Position numbers and translations under genes: made by a program. 64,000 nucleotides of DNA. It comes from Lujinxingia vulgaris (GTDB lineage Bacteria; Myxococcota_A; Bradymonadia; Bradymonadales; Bradymonadaceae). Below, one piece after another: positions 46,210-54,857 of this stretch. Position 1 is the stretch's first letter, and each line of letters starts with the position of its first letter. The DNA is taken from contig NZ_VOSM01000001.1 of assembly GCF_007997015.1 (NCBI RefSeq), forward strand, positions 832,001-896,000. The letters are read 5' to 3'. The notes below the pieces were generated by a model that was given only the letters and a program-made list of their open reading frames with translations, was not told the DNA's origin and did no database searches.

Positions 46210-47478
46210 ATGACGTTGCGCGAAGAGCTCACCGAGCAGGTTGTGCGCATTGAGGAGATGCTCGAAAAGGTGCCCGAGCCGATGGCGCGTAAGTTACGCG
46301 AGCACCTGGGGGAGCTGCGCGAACTTTTGTTAGAGCAACGCCCCCCGCGATTTGTGCTGGTGGGTCGACGCGGCGCCGGGAAGTCCTCGCTGGTCAACGC
46401 GATCTTCGGCGAGCCCGTCGCCGAGGTGGGCCACGAGAAGGCCACCACCGCCCGGGGCACCTGGTGGAGCTATGAGGGGGGCCTGGGCACCCTGGAGATG
46501 CTCGATACCCGCGGCCTGCAGGAGGGCAGCGCCCCGGAGGAGGCCAGCGCCGATGAGGACGCGCAGCAGAGCATCGCCCGTGCCATTGAAGAGAAGGCCC
46601 CCGACGCGCTGCTCTTTCTGATCAAAGCCAAGGAGATCGACGCCGCCGTCGACGGTGACCTCGACGGGCTGGAGGTGGTCAGCCAGCAGGTGCGCGAGCG
46701 CTATGGCTACCGCGTGCCCCTGGTGGCCGTGATCACCCACTGCGACGAGCTGGAGCCCAAGAACGTCAACCTCCACGCACCCGACGACGAGGATGCCGAC
46801 GAGCTCCAGGAGAAGCTCGCCCGGGTGCGGCGCGTTGAGCAGGACCTGGCGCAGAAGATCCGCGGGCGCACCGCGTTGCGGGACCAGCTGGTGGGCGTGC
46901 ACGGCGTCTCCGCCTACCAGTCCTGGCGGCGCGACGGCACTCGCCGCGCCGACGAGCGCTGGCGAGTTGAGGAGTTACTTGATTTTTTACTCGATGAGCT
47001 GCCCGAGCAGGCCCGGGTGGAGTTCGTGCGGCTCAGTCAGGTTCGAGGGTTACAGCACCGCATGGCGGATCGTCTGACCACGGTGGTCTCCGGGATCACC
47101 GCCGGGGTCGCGCTCACGCCGCTGCCTCTTGCGGATATCGGGCCCATCACCTCGCTGCAGGTCAGCCTGGTGGTGGGCATCGGCTATGTGGCCGGCCGCC
47201 GCATGGAGCTGCGCACGGCGGGGGAGTTTCTCGGTGCGCTGGGCGCAAACGTGGGCGCCGCGATGGCCCTTCGTGAGGTTGCGCGGGGGCTGGTCAAAGT
47301 CATGCCTGGCTTTGGCAGCGTGGTCTCGGCGGCAGTGGCTTTTGCCGGCACCCGCGGAGTGGGTCGAGCCTCGGCGGCATACTTTATCGACGGGGTGAGC
47401 ACCGAGCAGGCAAAAGAGCTCTTTAAAAAGGCGCGCCGCGACGCCCGCGCCGAGTACGAACGCGAGCACGAGGAGTAA
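46210..47478 (+). CDS. GTPase with DUF697-like membrane-associated C-terminus
   Basis: 422 residues from an ATG with a perfect AAGGAGG site. An N-terminal helix (~1-45) precedes an Era-like G domain: G1 'GRRGAGKSS' (52-60), a G2 Thr in 'KATTARGT', G3 'LDTRG' (DxxG), and 'VAVITHCDELEP' at the G4 position, where THCD replaces the usual NKxD. The C-terminal ~170 residues have Gly/Ala-rich hydrophobic hairpins ('VVSGITAGVALTPLPLADIG', 'VVGIGYVAGRRM', 'VMPGFGSVVSAAVAFAG') as in DUF697 proteins. Probably membrane-associated; function unknown. Confidence 0.82.
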   Translation: MTLREELTEQVVRIEEMLEKVPEPMARKLREHLGELRELLLEQRPPRFVLVGRRGAGKSSLVNAIFGEPVAEVGHEKATTARGTWWSYEGGLGTLEMLDTRGLQEGSAPEEASADEDAQQSIARAIEEKAPDALLFLIKAKEIDAAVDGDLDGLEVVSQQVRERYGYRVPLVAVITHCDELEPKNVNLHAPDDEDADELQEKLARVRRVEQDLAQKIRGRTALRDQLVGVHGVSAYQSWRRDGTRRADERWRVEELLDFLLDELPEQARVEFVRLSQVRGLQHRMADRLTTVVSGITAGVALTPLPLADIGPITSLQVSLVVGIGYVAGRRMELRTAGEFLGALGANVGAAMALREVARGLVKVMPGFGSVVSAAVAFAGTRGVGRASAAYFIDGVSTEQAKELFKKARRDARAEYEREHEE

Positions 47479-47615
47479 GGGCCATCGTCGGGCGCGTCCC
47501 GTCCGGTTGAAAGGGCAAATGGGGGGCAACCCGGCGGTCGACCCCCGACTCACCCTTTTGATATGCGGGTGATCGCGTGTTGCGATTCGAAGTTCGTCGA
47601 GGCGAGGTGCCCGGG

Positions 47616-48320
47616 CTAGAAGAAGTAACGAAGCCCGGCGCTGGTACCGATGTGAGTGGTGGTCACGCTCAGGGACGTGTCGCTCGTCGAGAGGCGCTCG
47701 CGGCCCCACAGCCAGGTCAGGTCCACCCCGAAACGCACCTGCAAGCCTTCGGAGACGCGGTAGCCCACGCCGAGCCCGGTGGAGGTAATTAGCCCCAGGG
47801 TGCGGGTGCGCTCTTCAGCGCGGCGCTGCTGATCGCCCTCAACGATGGTGATCTCCCGGGTGCTGCCCCCGAAGTAGGGGCCCAGCGAGACGTGCACATG
47901 GGTGGAGAAGCGGTCGGTCATCGGGAGGTGGTAGCGCGCCATCGGTTGGATGGTGAGCGCCGTCTCGGTGGCCGCGGCTTCTTCGTCGCGGTTTAGCCGA
48001 CGGACCAGCAGGCCGATATTCGCGCCGACCTCCAGGCGTTTGACCACCATCACGCCGACTGAGCCATCGACCCGCAGAAAAAGGGTCGCGTCGCTCGCGA
48101 CCTGACCTGAGGGGAGCTCATTCGATGCGCTGGTTCGCGCAAAACTCGCGTCGATGCCCGTGTTCCAGCGACCGGTGCGAAACGCTGATCCCAGACGTTT
48201 ACTCTCGGCCACAGTGCCATTGGTGAAGGGGTTTTGCTGCTGAGCAGCAGCAGGGTTTGCCAAAACCAGGACAACAAAAAGGGCCAGTAAAACGCTGTGA
48301 ACGGCGGTTTTCATCATCAT
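47616..48320 (-). CDS. Outer-membrane beta-barrel-like protein
   Basis: 234 residues from the first of three tandem ATG codons (48320), with GGAGG upstream. The signal peptide ends 'ANPAAAQ'. Alternating strands ('TLFLRVDGSVGVMVVKRL', 'STHVHVSLGPYFGGS', 'STGLGVGYRVSEGLQVRFG') end '...SAGLRYFF', whose terminal Phe is the classic Bam signal of an outer-membrane barrel. OmpW/OmpA-like barrels look similar, but the exact family is unclear. It follows the terminator of the acetolactate-decarboxylase-like gene. Confidence 0.75.
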   Translation of the reverse strand: MMMKTAVHSVLLALFVVLVLANPAAAQQQNPFTNGTVAESKRLGSAFRTGRWNTGIDASFARTSASNELPSGQVASDATLFLRVDGSVGVMVVKRLEVGANIGLLVRRLNRDEEAAATETALTIQPMARYHLPMTDRFSTHVHVSLGPYFGGSTREITIVEGDQQRRAEERTRTLGLITSTGLGVGYRVSEGLQVRFGVDLTWLWGRERLSTSDTSLSVTTTHIGTSAGLRYFF

Positions 48321-48360
48321 GAGCGACCTCCAGGCGTGTGCGCGACACATTGAAGCCATC

Positions 48361-48392
48361 AAAAGAGGCGCGGCGCTCGGGCGCCACGCCTC
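48361..48392 (-). terminator. Probable terminator downstream of the acetolactate-decarboxylase-like gene
   Basis: On the minus strand GAGGCG.GGCGC pairs with GCGCC.CGCCTC, with one mismatch, and is followed by TTTT. The short T-tract makes it moderate in strength. Confidence 0.55.
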
Positions 48393-48437
48393 TGCACATC
48401 ATGACGTGTGAGACATCGCGATGCGAGCGATCGAGGT

Positions 48438-49268
48438 TCAGGGCGTGGCCGGGACCATCAGGCGCGCGCCTTCCGAAAGGGTGAAGCTATCGAGGTGCCC
48501 GCTGGGGCCGGCGCTCAGGATGACGTGAGCGTGCATCGGGGTTGTGTGGTCGACGACCACGCCGGTGTGGTCGGTGGTGTAGATGCCGATGAGGGTGACC
48601 TCCACGCCGCTGTGATTGAACTTGTGGCTCAGCTCTTTGCGTTCTTCGCAGTTCGCGGCGCCACCCTCGGGGAAGCGGGTGGCGTCGACAACGTGCCAGT
48701 CGACGTTGGCCGCCGGGTCGACCACGCGGAAGGGGACCGGCTGGCCCGGCGCGTTGGCTTCACGCCAGCCCTCCAGCTTTGCAACAAGGGTATCGCGGTC
48801 GGTGCCTTCCTCCAGCGCCAGCTCCTGCCATTCATCGACCTTTGCGCCGAAGAGCAGCGTGGCGTCGAGATCGCCCAGAGCTTCGGCGTTTTCATAATGG
48901 TCAAAACCCACCTCGTCGCCACCCGAACGGGCCACGTAGATGTGCTCATCCATCACCGTGACCTCGCCGAGCAGCCCCCCGACGGCGCCGACCCCGTGGT
49001 TCATTTCGGACAGGGCGTCGGCAACTTTGACCGTGGCGCTGAGGTCTTTGTCGAGGTTCACCCGTTGCATCGCGCCATGGAGTTGAAGTTTCGCCCAGGC
49101 GGGCGCCTCCGCGGCGGGCTCTTCGGGAGCTTGGGGTTCTTCGGCGTTATCCACGCTGCTCTCCTCGGTGGCCGGGGAGGTCTGAGAGGCTTCGGTCTCG
49201 CTGCTCTCCTTGTCGCAGGCGGTGATGGCGAGGAGGAGCAGGCAGATCAGGATCTTGAGTTGGTTCAT
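48438..49268 (-). CDS. Acetolactate-decarboxylase-like lipoprotein
   Basis: 276 residues with lipobox 'AITAC' and a Glu/Ser/Pro-rich linker (~20-60). The rest resembles the AlsD/BudA fold by eye: 'VADALSEMNHGVGAVGGLLG' and 'EVTVMDEHIYVA' match the '-vGtf--LdGElv-lDG--Y' region, and near the C-terminus 'GVEVTLIGIYTTDHTG' is followed by 'PMHAHVILS' and 'SGHLDSFTL', giving the H-x-H...H zinc ligands of acetolactate decarboxylases. Those enzymes make acetoin in the cytosol; a lipid-anchored relative suggests another substrate. The start is uncertain, as no good ribosome site is present. Confidence 0.55.
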   Translation of the reverse strand: MNQLKILICLLLLAITACDKESSETEASQTSPATEESSVDNAEEPQAPEEPAAEAPAWAKLQLHGAMQRVNLDKDLSATVKVADALSEMNHGVGAVGGLLGEVTVMDEHIYVARSGGDEVGFDHYENAEALGDLDATLLFGAKVDEWQELALEEGTDRDTLVAKLEGWREANAPGQPVPFRVVDPAANVDWHVVDATRFPEGGAANCEERKELSHKFNHSGVEVTLIGIYTTDHTGVVVDHTTPMHAHVILSAGPSGHLDSFTLSEGARLMVPATP

Positions 49269-49422
49269 GGTCACATCAAGGCAGAAGGTTCACGGGGAGG
49301 GGTTCGTGAGGCGGAGTATGCGCGGGTGCTCCGTTGATGACAACCCCTGGGCCTTGATGTGTGCGGTGATTCGGGGATCCGGCGCGCGCGCCAGGCCGCG
49401 TGCCGGTAAGGTGCCCTGACGG

Positions 49423-50334
49423 TTAGTTGGCGAGATGCTCGTCGAGGAAGGCCATGGTCAGCTCCCAGGCTTTCTGTGCGCTCTCGGCGTCGTAGTTGTT
49501 GCCCGAGGGGTTGGCAAAGGCGTGGTCGACGCCGGGGAAGATATGCAGCTCAAGCTCGCGGTCGGCTTCATCCATGGCGGACTCAAAGCCGCGCACAAGC
49601 TCCATGGGGATGCCACCGTCTTCTTCGGCAAAAATACCCAGCACCGGGGCCTCAACCGGGGCGACCATGCTGGCTTCGGTGGGCACCCAGCCGTAATAGA
49701 CGACCGCCGCGTCGACCTGATCACCAAGAGCGGCCGCCGCATTGAAGGCCTGACCGCCACCGAAGCACCACCCCAGCGTGGCGATCGAAGTGACGTTGAG
49801 CTCATCGCGCAAAAAGTTGACGGCGCTGGTCATGTTGGCGACGAGCGCATCCGAGTTCGCGCTGGCGCTCTCCATCAGGGCTTTGGCCTCATCGGGCGTC
49901 TGCGCGGAGCTGCCGTCGTAGAGATCGACGGCAAGCACAGCGTAGCCTTCCGCGGCGAGTTGTTCGGCCATGGCGCGGATGTTGTCATTAAGACCCCACC
50001 ATTCGTGCACAATGACCACCCCGGAGATCGGTTCGAGATCTTCGGGGGTGGCCAGGTAGCCCTCAACGGCGCCATTGAGCCCCTGGTGGTAGGCGACGTT
50101 GATTGCCTCAACGCCCTCGACATGCTGAGGGCGGTTGGGGTCGGAGGGCGTCGGGGCGTCATCGTGATGCTCATGCGCCATGGCCTCGGAGTATTCGGTC
50201 GACTCTGCATCCGACGCTTCGCTCGTCTGGGACTCACTCGGAGCCTCATCGGGCGTCGAGGAGGATGAAGAACAGGCCAGGGTGGAGGCCAACGCAAAAG
50301 AGGTGATCAGCAACACCATCAAACGACGATTCAT
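49423..50334 (-). CDS. Dienelactone-hydrolase-family lipoprotein
   Basis: 303 residues from the ATG at 50334 (AAAAGGAG upstream). The lipobox 'STLAC' is followed by a Ser/Glu/Asp/His-rich linker to ~95. The catalytic domain is a complete dienelactone hydrolase: 'VVIVHEWWGLND' with the conserved Glu, 'GYAVLAVDLYDG', nucleophile 'LGWCFGGGQ' with Cys, 'FAEEDGGIP' with Asp, and 'PGVDHAFANPSG' with His. These enzymes open lactone rings. It would act outside the cytoplasm. It lies just downstream (105 bp) of the Old Yellow Enzyme-like gene on the same strand. Confidence 0.88.
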   Translation of the reverse strand: MNRRLMVLLITSFALASTLACSSSSSTPDEAPSESQTSEASDAESTEYSEAMAHEHHDDAPTPSDPNRPQHVEGVEAINVAYHQGLNGAVEGYLATPEDLEPISGVVIVHEWWGLNDNIRAMAEQLAAEGYAVLAVDLYDGSSAQTPDEAKALMESASANSDALVANMTSAVNFLRDELNVTSIATLGWCFGGGQAFNAAAALGDQVDAAVVYYGWVPTEASMVAPVEAPVLGIFAEEDGGIPMELVRGFESAMDEADRELELHIFPGVDHAFANPSGNNYDAESAQKAWELTMAFLDEHLAN

Positions 50335-50438
50335 GCGGTACTCCTTTTGAACAACAGGTGGGTTGAAACGGCCTGTCGGGCAAAGTGAACACCGTCTTCG
50401 AGAAGTCACATCGCGAGGTTGTGTGGCTGCCTCACAGC

Positions 50439-51569
50439 TCAGCTGACAAACCCTTTCCAGTTGCGCATGTAGTCGACAAAGATCGGACCGAGCGCGCGTG
50501 CACGCAGCTCCTCGGGGCTCAGAGGCGGGCGGCGCGGCTCAAAGCCAGGCTGGCGGGCCTGTCGGGGCCAGTCGGGGTTGGCAATCGCCGAGCGGCCCAG
50601 GGCGACGGCGTCGGCGCCGTGCTCCAGCGTGACCAGCGCGTCGTTGAGGCTCCAGATGTGGCCGGCCGTGATGAGAGGAATGTCGGCGGGCAGGGCCTCG
50701 CGAAAGAGGGTGAGCGGATGGGTGTCCGGGTACTTTTTGGAGGGCTGGAAGACGTCCCATAATGAGATGTGAATGAACTGTGCGCCGTCCTCCACAAGCC
50801 ACGTTGCGGTCTGAATGGACTCGTCGATGTCGATGCCGATGGTCGCGCCGAAGTCTTCTGGCGAGAGGCGCACGCCGATGATGAAGTCGTCGGGGACCTC
50901 GGCGCGGCAGGCCTTCATCACCTCGCGGATCAACCGTGAGCGCCCCTGCAGCGAGCCGCCCCAGCGGTCGGTGCGCTGGTTTCGGGTGTGGCTCAAAAAC
51001 TGGCAGAGCAGGTAGCCGTGCGCGCCGTGCAGCTCCACGCCGTCGGCGCCGGCCTCGTACGCGCGGCGCGTGGCCCGGGCGAAGTCGTCGATGACGCGCG
51101 CGATGTCGGCCTCGGTGGCCGCACGCACGTCGCGCTCCTCGTGGGCGCTGGCCGACCAGGCCTGCTGGCCGGAGACCTCCGTGTTGGCGCGCTCGCCAGC
51201 ATGAAAGATCTGCGGGATGAGCAGCGCGTCGTGCGCGTGCACCGCGTCTGCCACACGCCTCCAGTCGTCCACCAGGCGGTCATCGAAGATACCAAACTCG
51301 CCAGGCCACCCCTGACCGTCGCGTGAGACGTGGGTGGCGCAGGACTCGATGACCGAAAACCCGCCGGCGGCGCGGGCTTCGAGAAAGGCCAGCTCGTCGT
51401 CGGAGAGGGATCCATCTTCGTGGCTGGACTGGTTGGTCAGCGGCGCAAGCCACAGTCGGTTCTGAGCCTTGCGCCCGCCCCGAAAGTGCAGTGGCGAGAA
51501 GATGCGCTCGCGGGCGGCGTCGGAGATCTCGGGGTTGGGAAGAGGTGATGGCGAGGTCTGGGAGGTCAT
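50439..51569 (-). CDS. Old Yellow Enzyme-family NADH:flavin oxidoreductase
   Basis: 376 residues from the ATG at 51569 (TGGAG upstream). An FMN-dependent TIM barrel: 'NRLWLAPLTNQSS' near the N-terminus, 'IPQIFHAGERA' in the middle, the substrate motif 'GVELHGAHGYLLCQFLS' followed by 'NQRTDRWGGSLQGR', and 'AVALGRSAIANPDWP' at the phosphate site. Members reduce activated C=C bonds with NAD(P)H. There is no 4Fe-4S extension, so this is the short class. It is adjacent to the dienelactone hydrolase and to the pyrimidine transporter on the same strand; a role in either pathway is unproven. Confidence 0.9.
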   Translation of the reverse strand: MTSQTSPSPLPNPEISDAARERIFSPLHFRGGRKAQNRLWLAPLTNQSSHEDGSLSDDELAFLEARAAGGFSVIESCATHVSRDGQGWPGEFGIFDDRLVDDWRRVADAVHAHDALLIPQIFHAGERANTEVSGQQAWSASAHEERDVRAATEADIARVIDDFARATRRAYEAGADGVELHGAHGYLLCQFLSHTRNQRTDRWGGSLQGRSRLIREVMKACRAEVPDDFIIGVRLSPEDFGATIGIDIDESIQTATWLVEDGAQFIHISLWDVFQPSKKYPDTHPLTLFREALPADIPLITAGHIWSLNDALVTLEHGADAVALGRSAIANPDWPRQARQPGFEPRRPPLSPEELRARALGPIFVDYMRNWKGFVS

Positions 51570-51683
51570 GGCAGCTCCATACAACGTGTGTTCGGCGGCA
51601 AGTGTGAGGTGGCGAGCGAGGGCTCGCCGCTGGCCTCAACGAACCGGCGCCCTCGCTTAGTCCTGCCGAACCCACGATGGCCT

Positions 51684-53147
51684 TCAGCCAGGGAGGGACT
51701 GGCGAGATGTCCGCCGCATCAGCGCCAGATAGACCGTGCTGGCCAGACCAAAGCTCACAAACCAGGCGTAGGTGTAGAGAGTCATGAAGATCGCGGGTAC
51801 AGCGCTGGCCTCCACGATGCCCGCCGTGCCCAGAAAGCCCGGTACGCAGGGCAGGATGCCCGCGGCCAGGGCAACCATCGCCGCCGGGTTGTATCCACCG
51901 CGGTACCAGTAGGGACCCCGCGGCTGGTAGAGGCCGTTGAGGTCGAGCTCGGTTTTGCGCACCACGAAGTAGTCGATGATGATCACCCCGCCTATTGCGC
52001 CAAGAAGCGCCGAGTAGCCCACCAGCCAGACGAAGACATAGTTTCCGGCGCTCTCCAACAGCTTCCAGGGAAAGATCGCCATGCCCAACCCGGCGGTGAC
52101 CATGCCGCCCATGCGAAAAGAGAAGCGCTGCGGGCGAAGGTTGATCACTGCGTTGGCCGGGCTGACCACGTTGGCGGCGATGTTGGTGGAGAGGGTCGCG
52201 AGCGTCAGGGCAATCAGCGCCACCACAATCGAAAGTCCGCCTCCCATGCGGCCCAGGAGCACGGTCGGATCGAAGATCGCCTCACCGTAGATCACGACTG
52301 TGGCCGACGTGACCGCCACGCCGATAAACGAAAAAAGTGTCATGAAGGTGGGAAGCCCGATGGCCTGACCGAGCATCTGGTCGCGCTGTGACTTCGCGTA
52401 GCGGGTGAAGTCCGGGATGTTCAGCGAGAGCGTGGCCCAGAAGCCCACCATGGCCGTCAGCGAGGGAAAGAAGACCGACCAGAACTGCCCCTCTTTCGGT
52501 TGGCCCGGGCCGAACTGCGAGGGGGCGGAGAGCATCGGTCCGAATCCCTCGGCTTTGACATAGGCCCAGCCGAGCAGCATCAGGCCCATGACCACCAGAA
52601 AGGGGGCGGCCCAGGTCTCCAGCACGCGAATCGACTCGATGCCGCGCCAGATCACGATGACCTGCAAGAGCCAGAAGGCCATGAAACACGCAAACTGCAG
52701 GGCGTTGATCCCCAGCACCGGCAGCGCCTCGCCACCGCCCCAGCCGAAGACCACATCGAGGAGCTGGTAGACCGCCGCGCCGCCGATCCAGGTCTGAATG
52801 CCGAACCATCCGCAGGCCACAAGCCCGCGCATCACCGCGGCGATGTTGGCGCCGTAGATGCCAAAACTCGCGCGGGAGAGCACCGGAAAGGGGATGCCGT
52901 ATTTGGTGCCCGGGTGGCCGTTGAGCAGCATCGGGATGAGCACAATCAGGTTTCCCAACGACACGGTGAGCACGGCCTGCCACCAGTTCATCCCGTTTTG
53001 CACCAGACCGCCAGCCAGCATGTAAGTGGGCACGCAGACGACCATGCCGATCCACAACGCGGCCATGTTGAGCACCGACCAGGTGCGACCCTCGGGAGGC
53101 GTCGGCGCGATGTCCTCATTGATGAGTGTGGGATCAGGTGCGAACAT
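51684..53147 (-). CDS. NCS1-family nucleobase transporter
   Basis: 487 residues with about 12 transmembrane helices, from the ATG at 53147 (CGGAG upstream). Typical NCS1 features are 'WSVLNMAALWIGMVVCVPTY' at TM1, 'GTKYGIPFPVLSRASFGIYG' and 'RGLVACGWFGIQTWIGGAAV' at TM2-3, and 'TLSLNIPDFTRYAKSQRDQ' at TM6. NCS1 proteins import uracil, cytosine, allantoin, hydantoin or thiamine with Na+ or H+. It is divergent from the pyrimidine-degradation genes, which points to uracil/thymine or a hydantoin as substrate. Confidence 0.93.
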   Translation of the reverse strand: MFAPDPTLINEDIAPTPPEGRTWSVLNMAALWIGMVVCVPTYMLAGGLVQNGMNWWQAVLTVSLGNLIVLIPMLLNGHPGTKYGIPFPVLSRASFGIYGANIAAVMRGLVACGWFGIQTWIGGAAVYQLLDVVFGWGGGEALPVLGINALQFACFMAFWLLQVIVIWRGIESIRVLETWAAPFLVVMGLMLLGWAYVKAEGFGPMLSAPSQFGPGQPKEGQFWSVFFPSLTAMVGFWATLSLNIPDFTRYAKSQRDQMLGQAIGLPTFMTLFSFIGVAVTSATVVIYGEAIFDPTVLLGRMGGGLSIVVALIALTLATLSTNIAANVVSPANAVINLRPQRFSFRMGGMVTAGLGMAIFPWKLLESAGNYVFVWLVGYSALLGAIGGVIIIDYFVVRKTELDLNGLYQPRGPYWYRGGYNPAAMVALAAGILPCVPGFLGTAGIVEASAVPAIFMTLYTYAWFVSFGLASTVYLALMRRTSRQSLPG

Positions 53148-53534
53148 AGGCGCTCCGAATGGGGGCCCGCCGCCAGAGCCGAGCCGAGTTTGACAGTGTG
53201 AGAGGCCTCGGATTAGGTTAGGCCCCTTGCACAACACGAAGGGTGTATTTCGACCTGTACGACGTACGCGATGACCGGCGAGCCTGGCCTGCGTTTGGGG
53301 GCTGGACGTGGGCCGACGCAGCAGCCGCGACGTTCCGAGCGCTCGCCAGTGATTCAGCGCAGGCAGAGGCCGAGCCGGCCCGGGATGTTGTAAGAACGTC
53401 TGAGGCTACCGCTGACGCGTGGCCCGGAGCAAGGCTGAGCTGGCAGAAGGCTTTTGGCCTGGACGGCCGGCAAGGCATACGATGGAAAGAGCGCTGAAAG
53501 TCTTCATGAACCCCAAGACGACGAGGCAACAACG
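53148..53534. other. Intergenic control region between transporter and pyrimidine-degradation genes
   Basis: 387 bases without a convincing gene. It holds the rightward promoter at 53190-53218, a small palindrome GTACG-A-CGTAC at 53257-53267, and then a leader of about 300 bases before preT. An open frame at 53243-53497 has no clear ribosome site and no recognisable product. Confidence 0.5.
53190..53218 (+). promoter_or_regulatory. Probable sigma-70-type promoter of the pyrimidine-degradation operon
   Basis: TTGACA at 53190-53195 and TTAGGT at 53213-53218 with an ideal 17-base spacer, directed toward preT. Confidence 0.55.
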
Positions 53535-54857
53535 ATGACTGACGGAAGCGGGCTGAGTGCATCGCCCTTCGCGGATTACAAACCCCCGATGGAGCGCGGC
53601 GCGGCGATGGTGGAGGCGAACCGCTGCCTGAACTGCTACGACGCGCCCTGCATCCGGGAGTGCCCGACGAGCATCGACATCCCGGGGTTCATCAAGAAGA
53701 TCGCCAGCGACAACCTCCGCGGCTCTGCGCGGGTGATTCTGGAGGCCAACATCCTTGGCGCCTCCTGTGCGCGGGTCTGCCCGACCGAGGAGCTCTGCGA
53801 GGGGGCGTGCGTGCTGCACGACCTGCACGAGGAGCCGATTCAGATCGGGAGGTTGCAGCGTTACGCCACCGATCCGGTGGTGCTTGGCGAGAAGGCTCTC
53901 TTTACGGCGGCGCCTTCCAACGGTCGTAAGGTGGCCTGCATCGGGGCCGGCCCGGCCAGCCTGGGCTGCGCCGCCGAGCTCGCGCAGCTGGGCTATGAGG
54001 TTGTGGTCTTTGAGAAGGCCGATCAGCCCGGCGGGCTCAACACCTACGGCATCGCCGATTACAAGATGGATTACGCCACGGCCCTGGCCGAGATCGAATG
54101 GGTGAAGCAGCTCGGTGTGACCATCCGCTGCAACACCGAGGTGGGCGTGGACGTCTCGGTGGCCTCGCTCTTTGAAGACTTCGACGCCGTCTTTATGGGC
54201 GTGGGCCTGGGCGGGGTCTCGCCAGTGGGCATCCCCGGCGAAGATCTCGAAGGCAGCGAGGATGCGCTCGACTTCATCGCCGAGCTCAAAACTCGCCCCA
54301 AAGACGACGTCTCTCTCGCAGGAAAGAGCGTGGCGGTGATCGGCGGGGGCAACACCGCGATTGACGCCGTGACCCAGGCCAGCCGTCTGGGCGCGGAGAA
54401 GGTCTATATGGTGTACCGCCGCACCCGAGAGCGCATGGGAGCCTACGCCCATGAGCAGGAACTCGCGCGTAAGGATGGCGGCATCTTCGTGCTCGAGTCG
54501 ATGCCCGTGGAGATCCTCGGAGAGTACGGCCGTGTCATTGGTCTGAAGTGCCAGAAGACACGCAGCGACGCCGATGGACGGCTTGAGCCTGTGCCCGGCT
54601 CGGAGTTTGTGCTCGATGTCGATCGGGTCTTTCGTGCCACCGGCCAGGCCAAACGCGTGGGCTTCTTTGAGACCATCGACGGTCTGGAGTTCGACGCGCG
54701 GGGCAAAGTCATCGCCGATGAGGACGGCCGCACCAGCGTCAAAGGGCTGTGGACCGGAGGAGACTGCGTCAGCGGCGGCAAAGAAGTCGTTAACGCCGTT
54801 GCCGAAGGAAAACGCGCCGCATTGAGCATCCACCAAACCCTTGAAGGAGCCGAGTGA
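53535..54857 (+). CDS. preT: Dihydropyrimidine dehydrogenase, NAD-binding subunit PreT
   Basis: 440 residues from the ATG at 53535; an ATG at 53454 would add a tail unlike the family. The N-terminal Fe-S domain has 'EANRCLNCYDAPCIRECP' and 'CARVCPTEELCEGAC'. The FAD-binding 'CIGAGPASLGCAAELAQLGY' and the NAD-binding 'VIGGGNTAIDAVTQASRLGA' follow, with 'TGGDCVSGGKEVVNAVAEGK' at the C-terminus. With PreA it reduces uracil or thymine to the 5,6-dihydro form with NADH. It is the first gene of the degradation operon and overlaps preA by one base. Confidence 0.92.
   Translation: MTDGSGLSASPFADYKPPMERGAAMVEANRCLNCYDAPCIRECPTSIDIPGFIKKIASDNLRGSARVILEANILGASCARVCPTEELCEGACVLHDLHEEPIQIGRLQRYATDPVVLGEKALFTAAPSNGRKVACIGAGPASLGCAAELAQLGYEVVVFEKADQPGGLNTYGIADYKMDYATALAEIEWVKQLGVTIRCNTEVGVDVSVASLFEDFDAVFMGVGLGGVSPVGIPGEDLEGSEDALDFIAELKTRPKDDVSLAGKSVAVIGGGNTAIDAVTQASRLGAEKVYMVYRRTRERMGAYAHEQELARKDGGIFVLESMPVEILGEYGRVIGLKCQKTRSDADGRLEPVPGSEFVLDVDRVFRATGQAKRVGFFETIDGLEFDARGKVIADEDGRTSVKGLWTGGDCVSGGKEVVNAVAEGKRAALSIHQTLEGAE

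Noticed and set aside
53243..53497. A possible small gene or leader peptide before preT
   Set aside because: A GTG start with no clear ribosome site and no recognisable product; kept only as part of the leader.
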